Positions 34,676 to 42,389 of a stretch of 42,389 nt of DNA are shown piece by piece. The notes below the pieces were generated by a model. The model had not been told where the DNA came from, made no database searches, and worked only from the letters and a program-made list of their open reading frames with translations. This DNA is from Desulfobacterales bacterium (GTDB taxonomy: Bacteria > Desulfobacterota > Desulfobulbia > Desulfobulbales > BM004). Both the position numbers and the translations under genes were made by a program. How positions within the stretch are numbered: the first letter of the stretch is position 1; each line of letters starts with the position of its first letter. Location of the stretch: the NCBI GenBank assembly GCA_030621655.1, contig JAUXHH010000001.1, forward strand, positions 1 through 42,389, written 5' to 3'.

Positions 34676-35758
34676 CTATACTTCGGTGAAATCAATTGGT
34701 GGCTTTTTCAAAAATCCGACAAACTTCGCTTTTTCCGTAGAATACATGTAGGCATCTTCAGGACTGATCCATGTCTTTTTCAGAAGATCCATAATGGCAT
34801 CATCCAGGGTCTGCATACCGTATTTTTTACCAGTCTGCATGGCTGAAGGTATCTGGAAGGTTTTAGCCTCCCTGATCAGGTTACGCACAGCTGCCGTACA
34901 GATGAGTATCTCCAATGCGGCCACCCTTCCTTTAATATCACGCCGTTTAAAGAGAGTTTGCGAAAGCACAGCGCGCAAGGCATCGGCCAAAGTCGAACGA
35001 ACCTGTTCCTGCTGAGATGCTGGAAAAATTTCTATCATACGGTCCACAGTTTTTGAGGCATTCAAGGTATGGAGGGTGGCAAAGACCAGGTGACCGGTCA
35101 TGGCCGCTTCCATGGAAAGTGCTACTGTTTCGAGATCACGCATCTCGCCCACCAGGATAATATCCGGGTCTTCACGCAATGCACCGCGTAACGCTGCGGC
35201 AAAACTTCTGGTATGTGTGCCCACTTCCCTGTGATTTATGATAGCCTTCTGCGGGACATGAACAAACTCTATGGGATCCTCGACTGTGAGAATATGATGC
35301 TTACGTGTCCTGTTGGCCTCATCAACAATGGCAGCCAGAGTGGTTGACTTACCGCTGCCTGTCGGACCGGTTACAACAACCATACCTTTGGGCAATTGTG
35401 AAAGTTTACCGACAACACTTGGCATCAAAAGCTGATCGCAGGTCAGAATTTTACTGGGTATTTCACGAAATACTGCCCCGACACCATTCTTCTGTTCAAA
35501 AAAGTTGCAACGATACCTGGCAAGGTTTGGTATTTCATACCCGAAATCCATATCGCCTGTCTCTTCAAAGACCTTAATTTTTTCTTCAGGACATATCTCA
35601 TAGAGCATGGCCTTCAAGGCTTCGTTACCCATGACCTTATACTTGACAGGTTCCATCTCCCCCCTGATCCTCAAAATTGGCGGCATACCAGCCATCATAT
35701 GGAGGTCGGAGGCTCCCTGCTCATTCATAAGCTTGAAAAAGGCATCAATTTGCGCCAT
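34676..35758 (-). CDS. pilT: Type IV pilus retraction ATPase PilT (or PilU)
   Basis: A secretion ATPase of 360 residues. It has the N-terminal domain with GASDLHMMAGMPPILRI, the Walker A GPTGSGKST (131-139), the Asp-box DPIEFVH, the Walker B/His-box region (DPDIILVGEMRDLET and HLVFATLHT) and a C-terminal helical part. The sequence pattern fits PilT/PilU; PilU-like paralogues are hard to separate by eye. It would drive pilus retraction for twitching and DNA uptake, which fits comEC next door. AAGGAGA precedes the ATG. The 159-base gap to the LOG-family gene shows nothing. Confidence 0.88.
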   Translation of the reverse strand: MAQIDAFFKLMNEQGASDLHMMAGMPPILRIRGEMEPVKYKVMGNEALKAMLYEICPEEKIKVFEETGDMDFGYEIPNLARYRCNFFEQKNGVGAVFREIPSKILTCDQLLMPSVVGKLSQLPKGMVVVTGPTGSGKSTTLAAIVDEANRTRKHHILTVEDPIEFVHVPQKAIINHREVGTHTRSFAAALRGALREDPDIILVGEMRDLETVALSMEAAMTGHLVFATLHTLNASKTVDRMIEIFPASQQEQVRSTLADALRAVLSQTLFKRRDIKGRVAALEILICTAAVRNLIREAKTFQIPSAMQTGKKYGMQTLDDAIMDLLKKTWISPEDAYMYSTEKAKFVGFLKKPPIDFTEV

Positions 35759-35917
35759 CTAAAATCTCCTTTGAATATTGTTTGGTGAACAATTAAACTT
35801 AAAATTTTCTGATTTAGAATATACAAAAAACATGTGAGTTCAGCAATTAATGTAACAACTAAAAAGAGAAATTTAATATCTTATAGGACCAGCAATATAC
35901 ACAAAATTCAAAAAGTA

Positions 35918-36634
35918 TTAGAGAATAACAGTTTTTTTGATGTACGACACGATTTCCGTCGGATCATCTATTACATTAAATATCATCATATCGTCGTTGT
36001 CCACTTTATTTGTTGACAGTATTCTTTCCTTGATCCAATCAAGAAGACCAGACCAGTATTCAGTACCAACCAATATTACCGGAAAAGGTTTTATTCTTTT
36101 AGTCTGGATCAAAGTCAGTGCCTCAAACACCTCATCCAAAGTGCCAAAACCACCCGGCATGCAAATAAATGCCATGGCATACTTGTTAAACATTACCTTG
36201 CGCACAAAAAAATACTTAAAACTTAAAGGCAGGTTGGTAAAGATGTTAGGAGCCTGTTCAAAGGGAAGATCTATATTCAGACCAACTGAAGTGCCGCCTG
36301 CCCCGGCTGCACCCTTATTTGCAGCTTCCATAATTCCCGGCCCACCGCCGGTAATTACTGTGTAGCCCTGATTGGCCAACTCAGCGGCAATCTGTACTGT
36401 CAGTTCATAATAAGGATCCTCAGGAGCAGTACGCGCAGAACCAAAAAATGACACGGCCGGGCCTTTTATCCCGGACAGGGTGTCAAAGCCTTCCACAAAT
36501 TCGGCCATAATCCTGAAAAGCCGCCAGGAATCGCCCGCATTAAAATAATCGAGCCAATACTGATGCTGCAGATCAGTTGTGCGCCTACTGGTATCTCCTC
36601 CATATTCACTGTTATCTGAACGCCTGTGTGTCAA
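35918..36634 (-). CDS. LOG-family (TIGR00730) Rossmann-fold protein
   Basis: The diagnostic motifs GGGPGIMEAANKGA (from about residue 96) and PGGFGTLDE (160-168) identify the LOG/lysine-decarboxylase-like family. Plant and some bacterial members hydrolyse cytokinin or other nucleoside 5'-monophosphates; the substrate here is unknown. The start is TTG at 36634, chosen because AGAGGTGG lies six bases upstream. Length 238. It follows the GGDEF-TPR gene by 24 bases, so the two are likely co-transcribed. Confidence 0.88.
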   Translation of the reverse strand: MTHRRSDNSEYGGDTSRRTTDLQHQYWLDYFNAGDSWRLFRIMAEFVEGFDTLSGIKGPAVSFFGSARTAPEDPYYELTVQIAAELANQGYTVITGGGPGIMEAANKGAAGAGGTSVGLNIDLPFEQAPNIFTNLPLSFKYFFVRKVMFNKYAMAFICMPGGFGTLDEVFEALTLIQTKRIKPFPVILVGTEYWSGLLDWIKERILSTNKVDNDDMMIFNVIDDPTEIVSYIKKTVIL

Positions 36635-36658
36635 TTTCCACCTCTTCTATTAATTTAC

Positions 36659-38881
36659 TTACATCTTATTCAGGGCCGCTGTTGCAGCTTTATGCCCCGG
36701 TGCTATTTTCAAGACTTTCTGAAACATTCCTTTCGCCTTCGATCTTGTTCCCAGTTTGTCATATATTTGACCGGTAAGATTCATGGCCTCCACACTTCTC
36801 CGTTCACGACGTAAACATTCTTTCAAGGCCTCAAGTGCAGATTCATATTGTTCCATCTTATATCTTACCCTTGCAAGACGATACCAATGTTGCCAATGAC
36901 TGTCATCAATATTGACAGCCTGCTTACAAAGTGACAATGCAATTTCATCACCCTGTTTTTGTAGAGCATATAATTCCCCCAGCATACTTATTGAATATGC
37001 ATCATGGGGATTATACCGGACGGCTCGCTGCAAGACCATAATAGCCTCGTTATTCTTTCCCTTCGCAAAATACGCCTCACCGAGATATCGCAATAATGCA
37101 TCCCGGCCTGGAACTTTGCTGTTCTCTTCAGCCATTATCTTTTCTTTTTCAAGTAAGGCAACAGTTTTGTTATATCTACCAACTCGGCAGTAGAGTTTAC
37201 TCAGTTGCAGGAGTAAATCATTTGGCTGACCTGTTTCACGTTCACGTTTGGAGACTGACAGAGTTTTTTCAAAATATCTTATAGCCTGCTCGTCTTCTCC
37301 AGTAGTCAGATAGGTGATGCCAAGATTAAACAGTCCCATATAATGTTTGGGGTCTGAACGTAAAATTTTTTTAAAAAACGGCCTGGCTTTCCTGGGTTTA
37401 TTCATCCGGGCATATGCTTCCCCGAGACTATTAAGCAGGTTGCTGTTGCTCGGCTCTATCTCCAAACCCTTTCTGTATTCTTTAACCGCCCGCACCAGGT
37501 CTCCTTCGCTATAATATATATCACCGCTGACGTTTTGGCTTACTCCATCAAAGACAGTCACTGTATCAGGACCGAAAAATCCTGTGTGCAACAAAGCCTT
37601 GCGTCCATTTTGTGGAATATCGGATTTGTTGAAATCAACACAGGGAAAACATGCAATACCAATTGAATAAGTAGTACCCGGGTCGATTGTTAACTTTTTC
37701 TTAAATTTACGGGTCCAGGATTTAGCTTTCTTGGCATCTGCGTCTGCTAAAAATACGAAAATTTCACTTTCATTAATTTGTACAGTCTCTGCTCCGGCCT
37801 CTATCAAAGCCAATAAACGCTTTGGGAAAGCCTTCTCGTGAAGTTGTCTATCCTGGCTTATGAGTAAAATTGCGAACCTGTCATTATCAACCCAGAGTTT
37901 TCTGAACCTTGCCATTACAGCAGGTTTTATTTTCTTGAGCGGGTGCAATTCAGGGTTGCTGATAGAGTTAAACGTACAAAGGGCAAATGGACCCCTCCGG
38001 TTGGCTTTACCTAACGCTATCCATGCCTGTTCCAATAATTTATCACACACAGATTCTTCTCGGGACGCATTTGAGTCTGTAGCGTCCACCCTTTCTTCTA
38101 TAGTGTTTATACCGATATGAATACGGCTAAATCCCTCCCTCCTGAACCAGCTTAAAATATTTTCCCCTAATCTCTTGGCCCGTTTCTCATCTAAATGATG
38201 CCCAATAAACCCGAAAACACCATTACCCATATGGTGCAATACATCCTGCCCAAGAAACGACTCCAAAGAATAACCGGCCCTGACGATATAATTCAGAGCC
38301 TTTTCAGCATTGTTCGCCCGCGGGTGAATTTCTATCAGAAACAGGGATACATTTTTTAAAACCGACTCGTTGATATCTTTTTTATTTCTTCTGAAATGAA
38401 CATGCTGCTCATCCGATAACAACCCTGCAAGTGTGTCATACAGATGGAATCCATTAAACATTCCTGTAACTGGTTCGAAGGCTAATTGTTTCTGTAAAAA
38501 AAACTCCCGGGATATAATGCGACTGCGATCACTTAACCATTCTCCAGAAAGCACATGTGCAAATTGTGCATCAATACCTTCAACAACCGTTATCCCAATA
38601 ATAGTTTCAGAATTCCAAACAGGCATAAAAAGAATAGGCCTTTCAACCGCCAAAGCTGATCGCCGCCGCCTTAATACACGTTTAATATATTGATTCCAGT
38701 ATTTGGGTTTATTTAAGGCGTGAAGAGTTTCACTGAAGTCATCTGCCGAACATAAGATCACCACAGGACCTTCGGCAAAAGGCATAAGCTGAAGAACAGT
38801 CCTGGAAAACTGCTTGTTAAAACGCTTAAAATCCTCGGAGCAAAGTTCCTGCACCTGCCACTCAAAAGGACAGTGGCCCAT
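36659..38881 (-). CDS. Double degenerate GGDEF plus tetratricopeptide-repeat protein
   Basis: The N-terminal ~130 residues are unassigned. Two GGDEF-like domains follow: the first (about 136-305) has EPVTGMFN, GNGVFGF where GGDEF belongs (219-225) and an ALGKANRRG tail; the second (about 335-450) has NESEIFVF (370-377), YSIGIACFP and a short G-rich end. Neither has an intact GG(D/E)EF, so cyclase activity is unlikely and a binding or scaffold role is inferred. Residues ~450-740 are about eight TPR units (GDIYYSEGDLVRAVKEYRKGLEIEPSNSN-like). Length 740. Its ATG overlaps the selA stop by one base (TAATG). Confidence 0.8.
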   Translation of the reverse strand: MGHCPFEWQVQELCSEDFKRFNKQFSRTVLQLMPFAEGPVVILCSADDFSETLHALNKPKYWNQYIKRVLRRRRSALAVERPILFMPVWNSETIIGITVVEGIDAQFAHVLSGEWLSDRSRIISREFFLQKQLAFEPVTGMFNGFHLYDTLAGLLSDEQHVHFRRNKKDINESVLKNVSLFLIEIHPRANNAEKALNYIVRAGYSLESFLGQDVLHHMGNGVFGFIGHHLDEKRAKRLGENILSWFRREGFSRIHIGINTIEERVDATDSNASREESVCDKLLEQAWIALGKANRRGPFALCTFNSISNPELHPLKKIKPAVMARFRKLWVDNDRFAILLISQDRQLHEKAFPKRLLALIEAGAETVQINESEIFVFLADADAKKAKSWTRKFKKKLTIDPGTTYSIGIACFPCVDFNKSDIPQNGRKALLHTGFFGPDTVTVFDGVSQNVSGDIYYSEGDLVRAVKEYRKGLEIEPSNSNLLNSLGEAYARMNKPRKARPFFKKILRSDPKHYMGLFNLGITYLTTGEDEQAIRYFEKTLSVSKRERETGQPNDLLLQLSKLYCRVGRYNKTVALLEKEKIMAEENSKVPGRDALLRYLGEAYFAKGKNNEAIMVLQRAVRYNPHDAYSISMLGELYALQKQGDEIALSLCKQAVNIDDSHWQHWYRLARVRYKMEQYESALEALKECLRRERRSVEAMNLTGQIYDKLGTRSKAKGMFQKVLKIAPGHKAATAALNKM

Positions 38882-40320
38882 TACGGCTTAACTCCAAAAA
38901 CCTGATGAAGAATATTTGCCACCAGAGGGATTTCGTCATCTCCGACAGTACGCATATCAAGTATATATCTATCTTCTTCAATTCTTCCAATGACGGGGAG
39001 TGAATTCGTACGTAAAGCCTTTTCAAGCTCATTGATCGTTCTATCAAGTGGCTCAAGCACTACAGCCCTACTTTCCAGTTCCTCTTCGGGCAAGGCCCCA
39101 CCTCCTACCCGGGATCCAGTTGTCCTTACAGATATAGTGCATTTCCTGGCCAAATTCTTTTTTACTCTCCTTGATAAACGCTGAGCTCGACGACCCATAA
39201 TTTCTGGAGATGCTGTCAGCATTGCCAAAGTAGGAATTTCTATAACTGCAGTCTCATGATCATAATATAACCGCAATACTGTCTCCAGGGCTGCCAAAGT
39301 AAATTTATCAATGCGTAAAGCACGGTTCAATTGATTGCTCTTGATACGATCAATTATTTTTCGCTTTCCAACAATGAGACCAGCCTGCGGTCCTCCTAAT
39401 AACTTATCTCCGCTAAAAGTTACCACATCAACGCCAACCTTGACGGTTTCCTGCACAGTTGGCTCCTTTTTAAGACCATACTTTGAAATGTCAATGAGAC
39501 AGCCACTGCCCAGATCTTCCATGACCAATAAATCAGATCTGCCTGCCAATTCAACCAATTCTTCTGCCAAAACCTCTTTAGTGAAGCCGACCATCTTAAA
39601 ATTACTGGCATGCACTTTGAGTAACATGGCTGTCTCTTCGTTTATTGCACCTTCATAATCTCTCAAGTGCGTACGGTTCGTGGCCCCAACCTCGACAAGT
39701 TTGGCACCACTCTTTGCCATAACATCTGGAATGCGAAACGAACCACCGATCTCAACAAGCTGTCCGCGTGAAACAATAACCTCCCTACCTTTGGCAAATG
39801 TATCAAGGACAAGAAGCACTGCTGCTGCATTATTATTGACAACCAGGGCGGCTTCCGCCCCAGTCAGGTCACATAAGAGCTTCTCAACAAGACTGTAGCG
39901 ACTGCCTCTCTTACCAGTGGCCAGGTCAAATTCCAGGTTTGAATATCTGGTGCCAGCCTCCACGAGGGCTTCCCTTGCACTGAACGGCAGAATTGAACGC
40001 CCCAAATTTGTGTGAATCACCACCCCGGTTGCGTTAATTACCCGTTTAAAATTCGGCGCCAAGTTTCTCAACAGCCGTTTCTGAACCCGGGCAATAATTT
40101 TTTTTCTCGACAGGTCACTTTTGTTTACCTTCCTGCCTGACAAAATATTCTGCCTCAGCAACTCCAATTCTTCCCTGACAGACTGTTTTATCAGAAACAT
40201 CGGGGCATCAATTACATCAGTCAACCACTGCAATACTTCGTCAACCTGGGGAATCGATCTGAGAAGATTTTGTTTAGCTGGTGCTGCTATCTTGCTTTTC
40301 TTACTTTCACTCGCTTTCAT
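38881..40320 (-). CDS. selA: L-seryl-tRNA(Sec) selenium transferase
   Basis: SelA converts seryl-tRNA(Sec) to selenocysteinyl-tRNA(Sec) with selenophosphate. The PLP lysine is Lys306 in FSGDKLLGGPQAG. The N-terminal LRSIPQVDEVLQW, NATGVVIHTNLGR and NNNAAAVLLVL segments are typical, as is the C-terminal part after ~390. I chose the ATG at 40320; a TTG five codons upstream is the alternative. Length 479. It implies that the organism makes selenoproteins. selB, selC and selD are not in the window. The GGDEF-TPR gene is directly coupled downstream. Confidence 0.95.
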   Translation of the reverse strand: MKASESKKSKIAAPAKQNLLRSIPQVDEVLQWLTDVIDAPMFLIKQSVREELELLRQNILSGRKVNKSDLSRKKIIARVQKRLLRNLAPNFKRVINATGVVIHTNLGRSILPFSAREALVEAGTRYSNLEFDLATGKRGSRYSLVEKLLCDLTGAEAALVVNNNAAAVLLVLDTFAKGREVIVSRGQLVEIGGSFRIPDVMAKSGAKLVEVGATNRTHLRDYEGAINEETAMLLKVHASNFKMVGFTKEVLAEELVELAGRSDLLVMEDLGSGCLIDISKYGLKKEPTVQETVKVGVDVVTFSGDKLLGGPQAGLIVGKRKIIDRIKSNQLNRALRIDKFTLAALETVLRLYYDHETAVIEIPTLAMLTASPEIMGRRAQRLSRRVKKNLARKCTISVRTTGSRVGGGALPEEELESRAVVLEPLDRTINELEKALRTNSLPVIGRIEEDRYILDMRTVGDDEIPLVANILHQVFGVKP

Positions 40321-40431
40321 GCAAGTACCCCGCAATGTTCATTTAGTCTTTATGTTGGCTAAAGTTATTTATGTTTCAAATCACTCACAGGGCAATATCT
40401 CTCTTCTATAAAGAACCCCGGAAATGCCCAT

Positions 40432-40452
40432 ACAGTTTTCAAATAAAACTGT
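40432..40452 (-). terminator. Small inverted repeat after amrS
   Basis: ACAGTTTT (40432-40439) and AAAACTGT (40445-40452) form an 8-bp hairpin just after the amrS stop on the minus strand. There is no T run in that direction, so it may be a weak terminator or a processing site. Confidence 0.3.
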
Positions 40453-41483
40453 CAAGATGCGCTTTTTGAAAAAACACCGGCAATTGCCTGCCCACAGTTC
40501 CCGCATTTTCCATTTACCAAATTCTGCGACAGCATTGAAAAGCCCATCCTCTCAAGAACTGTCTCACTGCATTGTGGACAAATAGTATTCTCACCATCTT
40601 CACCGGGGATGTTACCGACAAATACATATTTAAGACCTTCGGCCAGACCGATCTGCCTGGCACGTTGTAATGTGGATGATGGCGTTACGCCACGATCAGT
40701 CATTTTAAAGGTTGGATGGAACCGGGTAACATGCCATGGCATCTCTGGATCGATTCCTTTGATAAACTTTGCTATTTCCTTCAATTCACTATCAGAGTCG
40801 TTCCAGCCCGGTATGACCAGAGTGGTTACTTCTACCCAGACACCAAGCTCCTTCATGAGCCGTATGGTTTCAAGTACCGGTGCAAGTTTAGCACCACAGA
40901 CCTCCCGATAAAACTTATCGGTAAATGCCTTAAGATCAATATTGTTGCCATCCAGGAATGGGGCAAATTTTCTTGTTGCGTCGGGACTGGTATAGCCGTT
41001 GCTCACAAAAACATTCTTTATTCCCCTTTCATGTGCTAGTTGGGCACATTCATAGGCAAACTCAAAAAATATTGTCGGCTCTATATAGGTATAACTGATA
41101 CTCTGGCATCCATACTCTTGAGCCGAGGTTACTATTTCTTCAGGAGTTGCATTATTGCCGATTATTGACCCACTGTGTAACCGGGGATATTGTGAGATAT
41201 CGTAATTCTGACAGTGGGAGCAGCGAAAATTACAGCCAACTGTGGCAATGGAATAGGAAAGAGACCCTGGCAATAAATGAAAAAGGGGTTTTTTTTCTAT
41301 CGGATCAACATTCTGGCTGATTAATTTCCCATAAACAAGACTGTAAAGAATTCCGTCCCGGTTCTCCCTTACCTGGCATAAACCCCGTTTCCCTTTTTTT
41401 ATCCGACAATTATGAGCACAGAGATAACATTCTACACTTTTTTTCTCTTCATCAATGACCCGTTGAAAATCAGCTCTTTTCAT
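40452..41483 (-). CDS. amrS: AmmeMemoRadiSam-type radical SAM enzyme AmrS
   Basis: A radical SAM enzyme with the classic CX3CX2C motif at Cys84, Cys88 and Cys91 (CNFRCSHC). An N-terminal cysteine group (CYLCAHNC, Cys19/22/26, with Cys36) and a C-terminal zinc-ribbon-like pair (CPQC and CGNC) flank the barrel. This arrangement matches the AmmeMemoRadiSam radical SAM family, formerly annotated as pyruvate-formate-lyase activating-like. Its substrate is not established. The usual MEMO and AMMECR1 partners are not next to it here. I chose the ATG at 41483 because AAAGGTGG lies just upstream; length 343. Confidence 0.88.
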   Translation of the reverse strand: MKRADFQRVIDEEKKSVECYLCAHNCRIKKGKRGLCQVRENRDGILYSLVYGKLISQNVDPIEKKPLFHLLPGSLSYSIATVGCNFRCSHCQNYDISQYPRLHSGSIIGNNATPEEIVTSAQEYGCQSISYTYIEPTIFFEFAYECAQLAHERGIKNVFVSNGYTSPDATRKFAPFLDGNNIDLKAFTDKFYREVCGAKLAPVLETIRLMKELGVWVEVTTLVIPGWNDSDSELKEIAKFIKGIDPEMPWHVTRFHPTFKMTDRGVTPSSTLQRARQIGLAEGLKYVFVGNIPGEDGENTICPQCSETVLERMGFSMLSQNLVNGKCGNCGQAIAGVFSKSAS

Positions 41484-41673
41484 AACACCACCTTTACTAA
41501 TAATACGGTATAATATTCCATCGGATTTCATAAAATATCAACTCAAATCAACGATTATTATCACATTTCTATCTGAGTTCATCCCAAATTACCCTATTTG
41601 TATTAATTCACCATATGGTTTTCTGCTGTATAATTTATTTTCTCATTTTTTTTAAAAACGCTTCAACTTTTCA

Positions 41674-41781
41674 TTGACAATTATTAATTAAGGTTATAGG
41701 TTGCCGCGTTTCTTGGGGACATCAGTTCCTGGTTTCCCGGGTCCATAAATCAATTGACATTTCAGTTGAAAATGGTAAATT
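41674..41781 (+). promoter_or_regulatory. Two candidate rRNA promoters
   Basis: Upstream of the 16S gene, TTGACA occurs at 41674-41679 with TATAGG at 41695-41700 (15-base spacer), and again at 41754-41759 with TAAATT at 41776-41781 (16-base spacer). Tandem promoters are usual for rRNA operons. The -10 boxes are imperfect and neither start has been measured. The rest of 41532-41995 holds no gene. Confidence 0.5.
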
Positions 41782-41893
41782 AAATAGTTTCCCTATCGGT
41801 TCAAGTTGAGCCGTAAATAGTGGAAGCACAAGGTGTACTTTGGCAGCATCAAGTCGCCGGCTGGTGGGTAGAATTTTGCTCCTGGTTATCATC

Positions 41894-41908
41894 GATCTTT
41901 GAAAACTG
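41894..41908 (+). promoter_or_regulatory. boxA-like antitermination site in the rRNA leader
   Basis: GATCTTTGAAAACTG resembles the boxA element of rRNA leaders, which recruits the Nus antitermination complex. It lies about 90 bases before the 16S gene. The call rests on sequence resemblance and position. Confidence 0.55.
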
Positions 41909-41995
41909 AATAGTAAAGACAAATGGGTCTTTTAGTAATTTTTTTATTTTTTTTCTTTGCAAAATAGCTAACTTTTCGGAGTTAGTTACAGGATA

Positions 41996-42389
41996 TCAAA
42001 CTGGAGAGTTTGATCCTGGCTCAGAACGAACGCTGGCGGCGTGCTTAACACATGCAAGTCGAACGAGAAAGTTTCCTTCGGGAAGCGAGTAGAGTGGCGC
42101 ACGGGTGAGTAACGCGTAGATAATCTATCCTTATATTTGGGATAACATTGGGAAACTGGTGCTAATACCGGATACCCTTCTTTGCTGCTGGGCAAAGGAG
42201 GAAAGGTGGCCTCTTCATGAAAGCTACCGTATAGGGATGAGTCTGCGTACCATTAGCTAGTAGGTGGGGTAATGGCCCACCTAGGCTACGATGGTTAGCG
42301 GGTCTGAGAGGATGATCCGCCACACTGGAACTGGAACACGGACCAGACTCCTACGGGAGGCAGCAGTGAGGAATATTGCGCAATGGGGG
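41996..42389 (+). rRNA. 16S ribosomal RNA, 5' part
   Basis: The conserved 5' end (GAGAGTTTGATCCTGGCTCAG), the GTGGCGCACGGGTGAGTAACGCG stretch and the ACTCCTACGGGAGGCAGCAG site are all present in order. The gene runs off the right edge after about 394 bases. The V1-V2 sequence, including a CTCTTCATGAAAG stretch, recalls Desulfobulbales 16S genes from memory only. The exact 5' end is estimated. Confidence 0.98.

Noticed and set aside
40321..40451. selC or another RNA gene in the selA-amrS gap
   Set aside because: No tRNA-like cloverleaf is visible in the 131 bases.
41722..41922. 66-codon frame on the minus strand in the rRNA leader
   Set aside because: It overlaps the rRNA promoters and boxA-like site and has no ribosome-binding site or protein-like character.

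Overview
The window is a chromosomal housekeeping segment from a Gram-negative anaerobe, most likely a Desulfobacterota member near Desulfobulbales. The partial 16S rRNA at the right edge resembles that order from memory; no alignment was run. The gene content agrees: futalosine-route menaquinone genes (mqnB, mqnD), selA, an AmmeMemoRadiSam-type radical SAM enzyme, outer-membrane genes (lolA, pal, ompH/skp), a DtxR regulator fused to a FeoA domain, and conserved Fe-S/DUF3786 and FmdB proteins. Base composition leans to AT. I see no prophage, insertion sequence or CRISPR array.

Layout. (1) 1-57: 5' part of a tRNA-Leu(UAG) on the minus strand with its own promoter. (2) 222-9626, minus strand: arfB, coaD, rsmD, asd, leuB, leuA, pssA, psd, ilvH, ilvB. 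This is a branched-chain amino acid and phosphatidylethanolamine cluster, with a good sigma70-like promoter and a two-hairpin leader before ilvB; ilvC is not in the cluster. (3) 9927-11454, minus: mqnD and mqnB. (4) 11565-18596, mostly plus: queA, (fmdB on minus), murI, lolA, a cobalamin-binding radical SAM enzyme, a four-domain S1 protein and an unrecognised 128-residue protein. (5) 18801-22858, minus: a Smr-domain protein, rlmB, gmk, remA-like, yicC and an Fe-S/DUF3786 protein. (6) 23213-25929, plus: feoB and a DtxR-FeoA fusion, closed by a perfect 21-bp hairpin terminator. (7) 26085-27426, minus: ompH/skp-like and pal. (8) 27826-34656: glgP (+), a membrane-anchored phospholipase D-like protein (-), a decayed alpha/beta-hydrolase fragment (-) and comEC (+). 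(9) 34676-41483, minus: pilT, a LOG-family protein, a double degenerate GGDEF-TPR protein, selA and amrS. (10) 41532-42389: rRNA leader with promoters and boxA-like site, then the start of 16S rRNA (+).

How the genes work together. The ilv/leu genes make acetolactate and carry out part of leucine synthesis; pssA and psd act in sequence to make phosphatidylethanolamine; MqnB and MqnD serve menaquinone synthesis; feoB and the DtxR-FeoA regulator form an iron uptake and control pair; gmk, rlmB, yicC, remA and the S1 protein form a nucleotide/RNA neighbourhood; selA is translationally coupled to a signalling-type TPR protein.

The window is mostly ordinary. The least explained items are the cobalamin/radical SAM enzyme with an unusual CX4CX2C cluster motif and no visible peptide substrate, the double degenerate GGDEF-TPR protein, two kinds of seven-base-phased intergenic repeats, and a 17-bp inverted repeat upstream of feoB.
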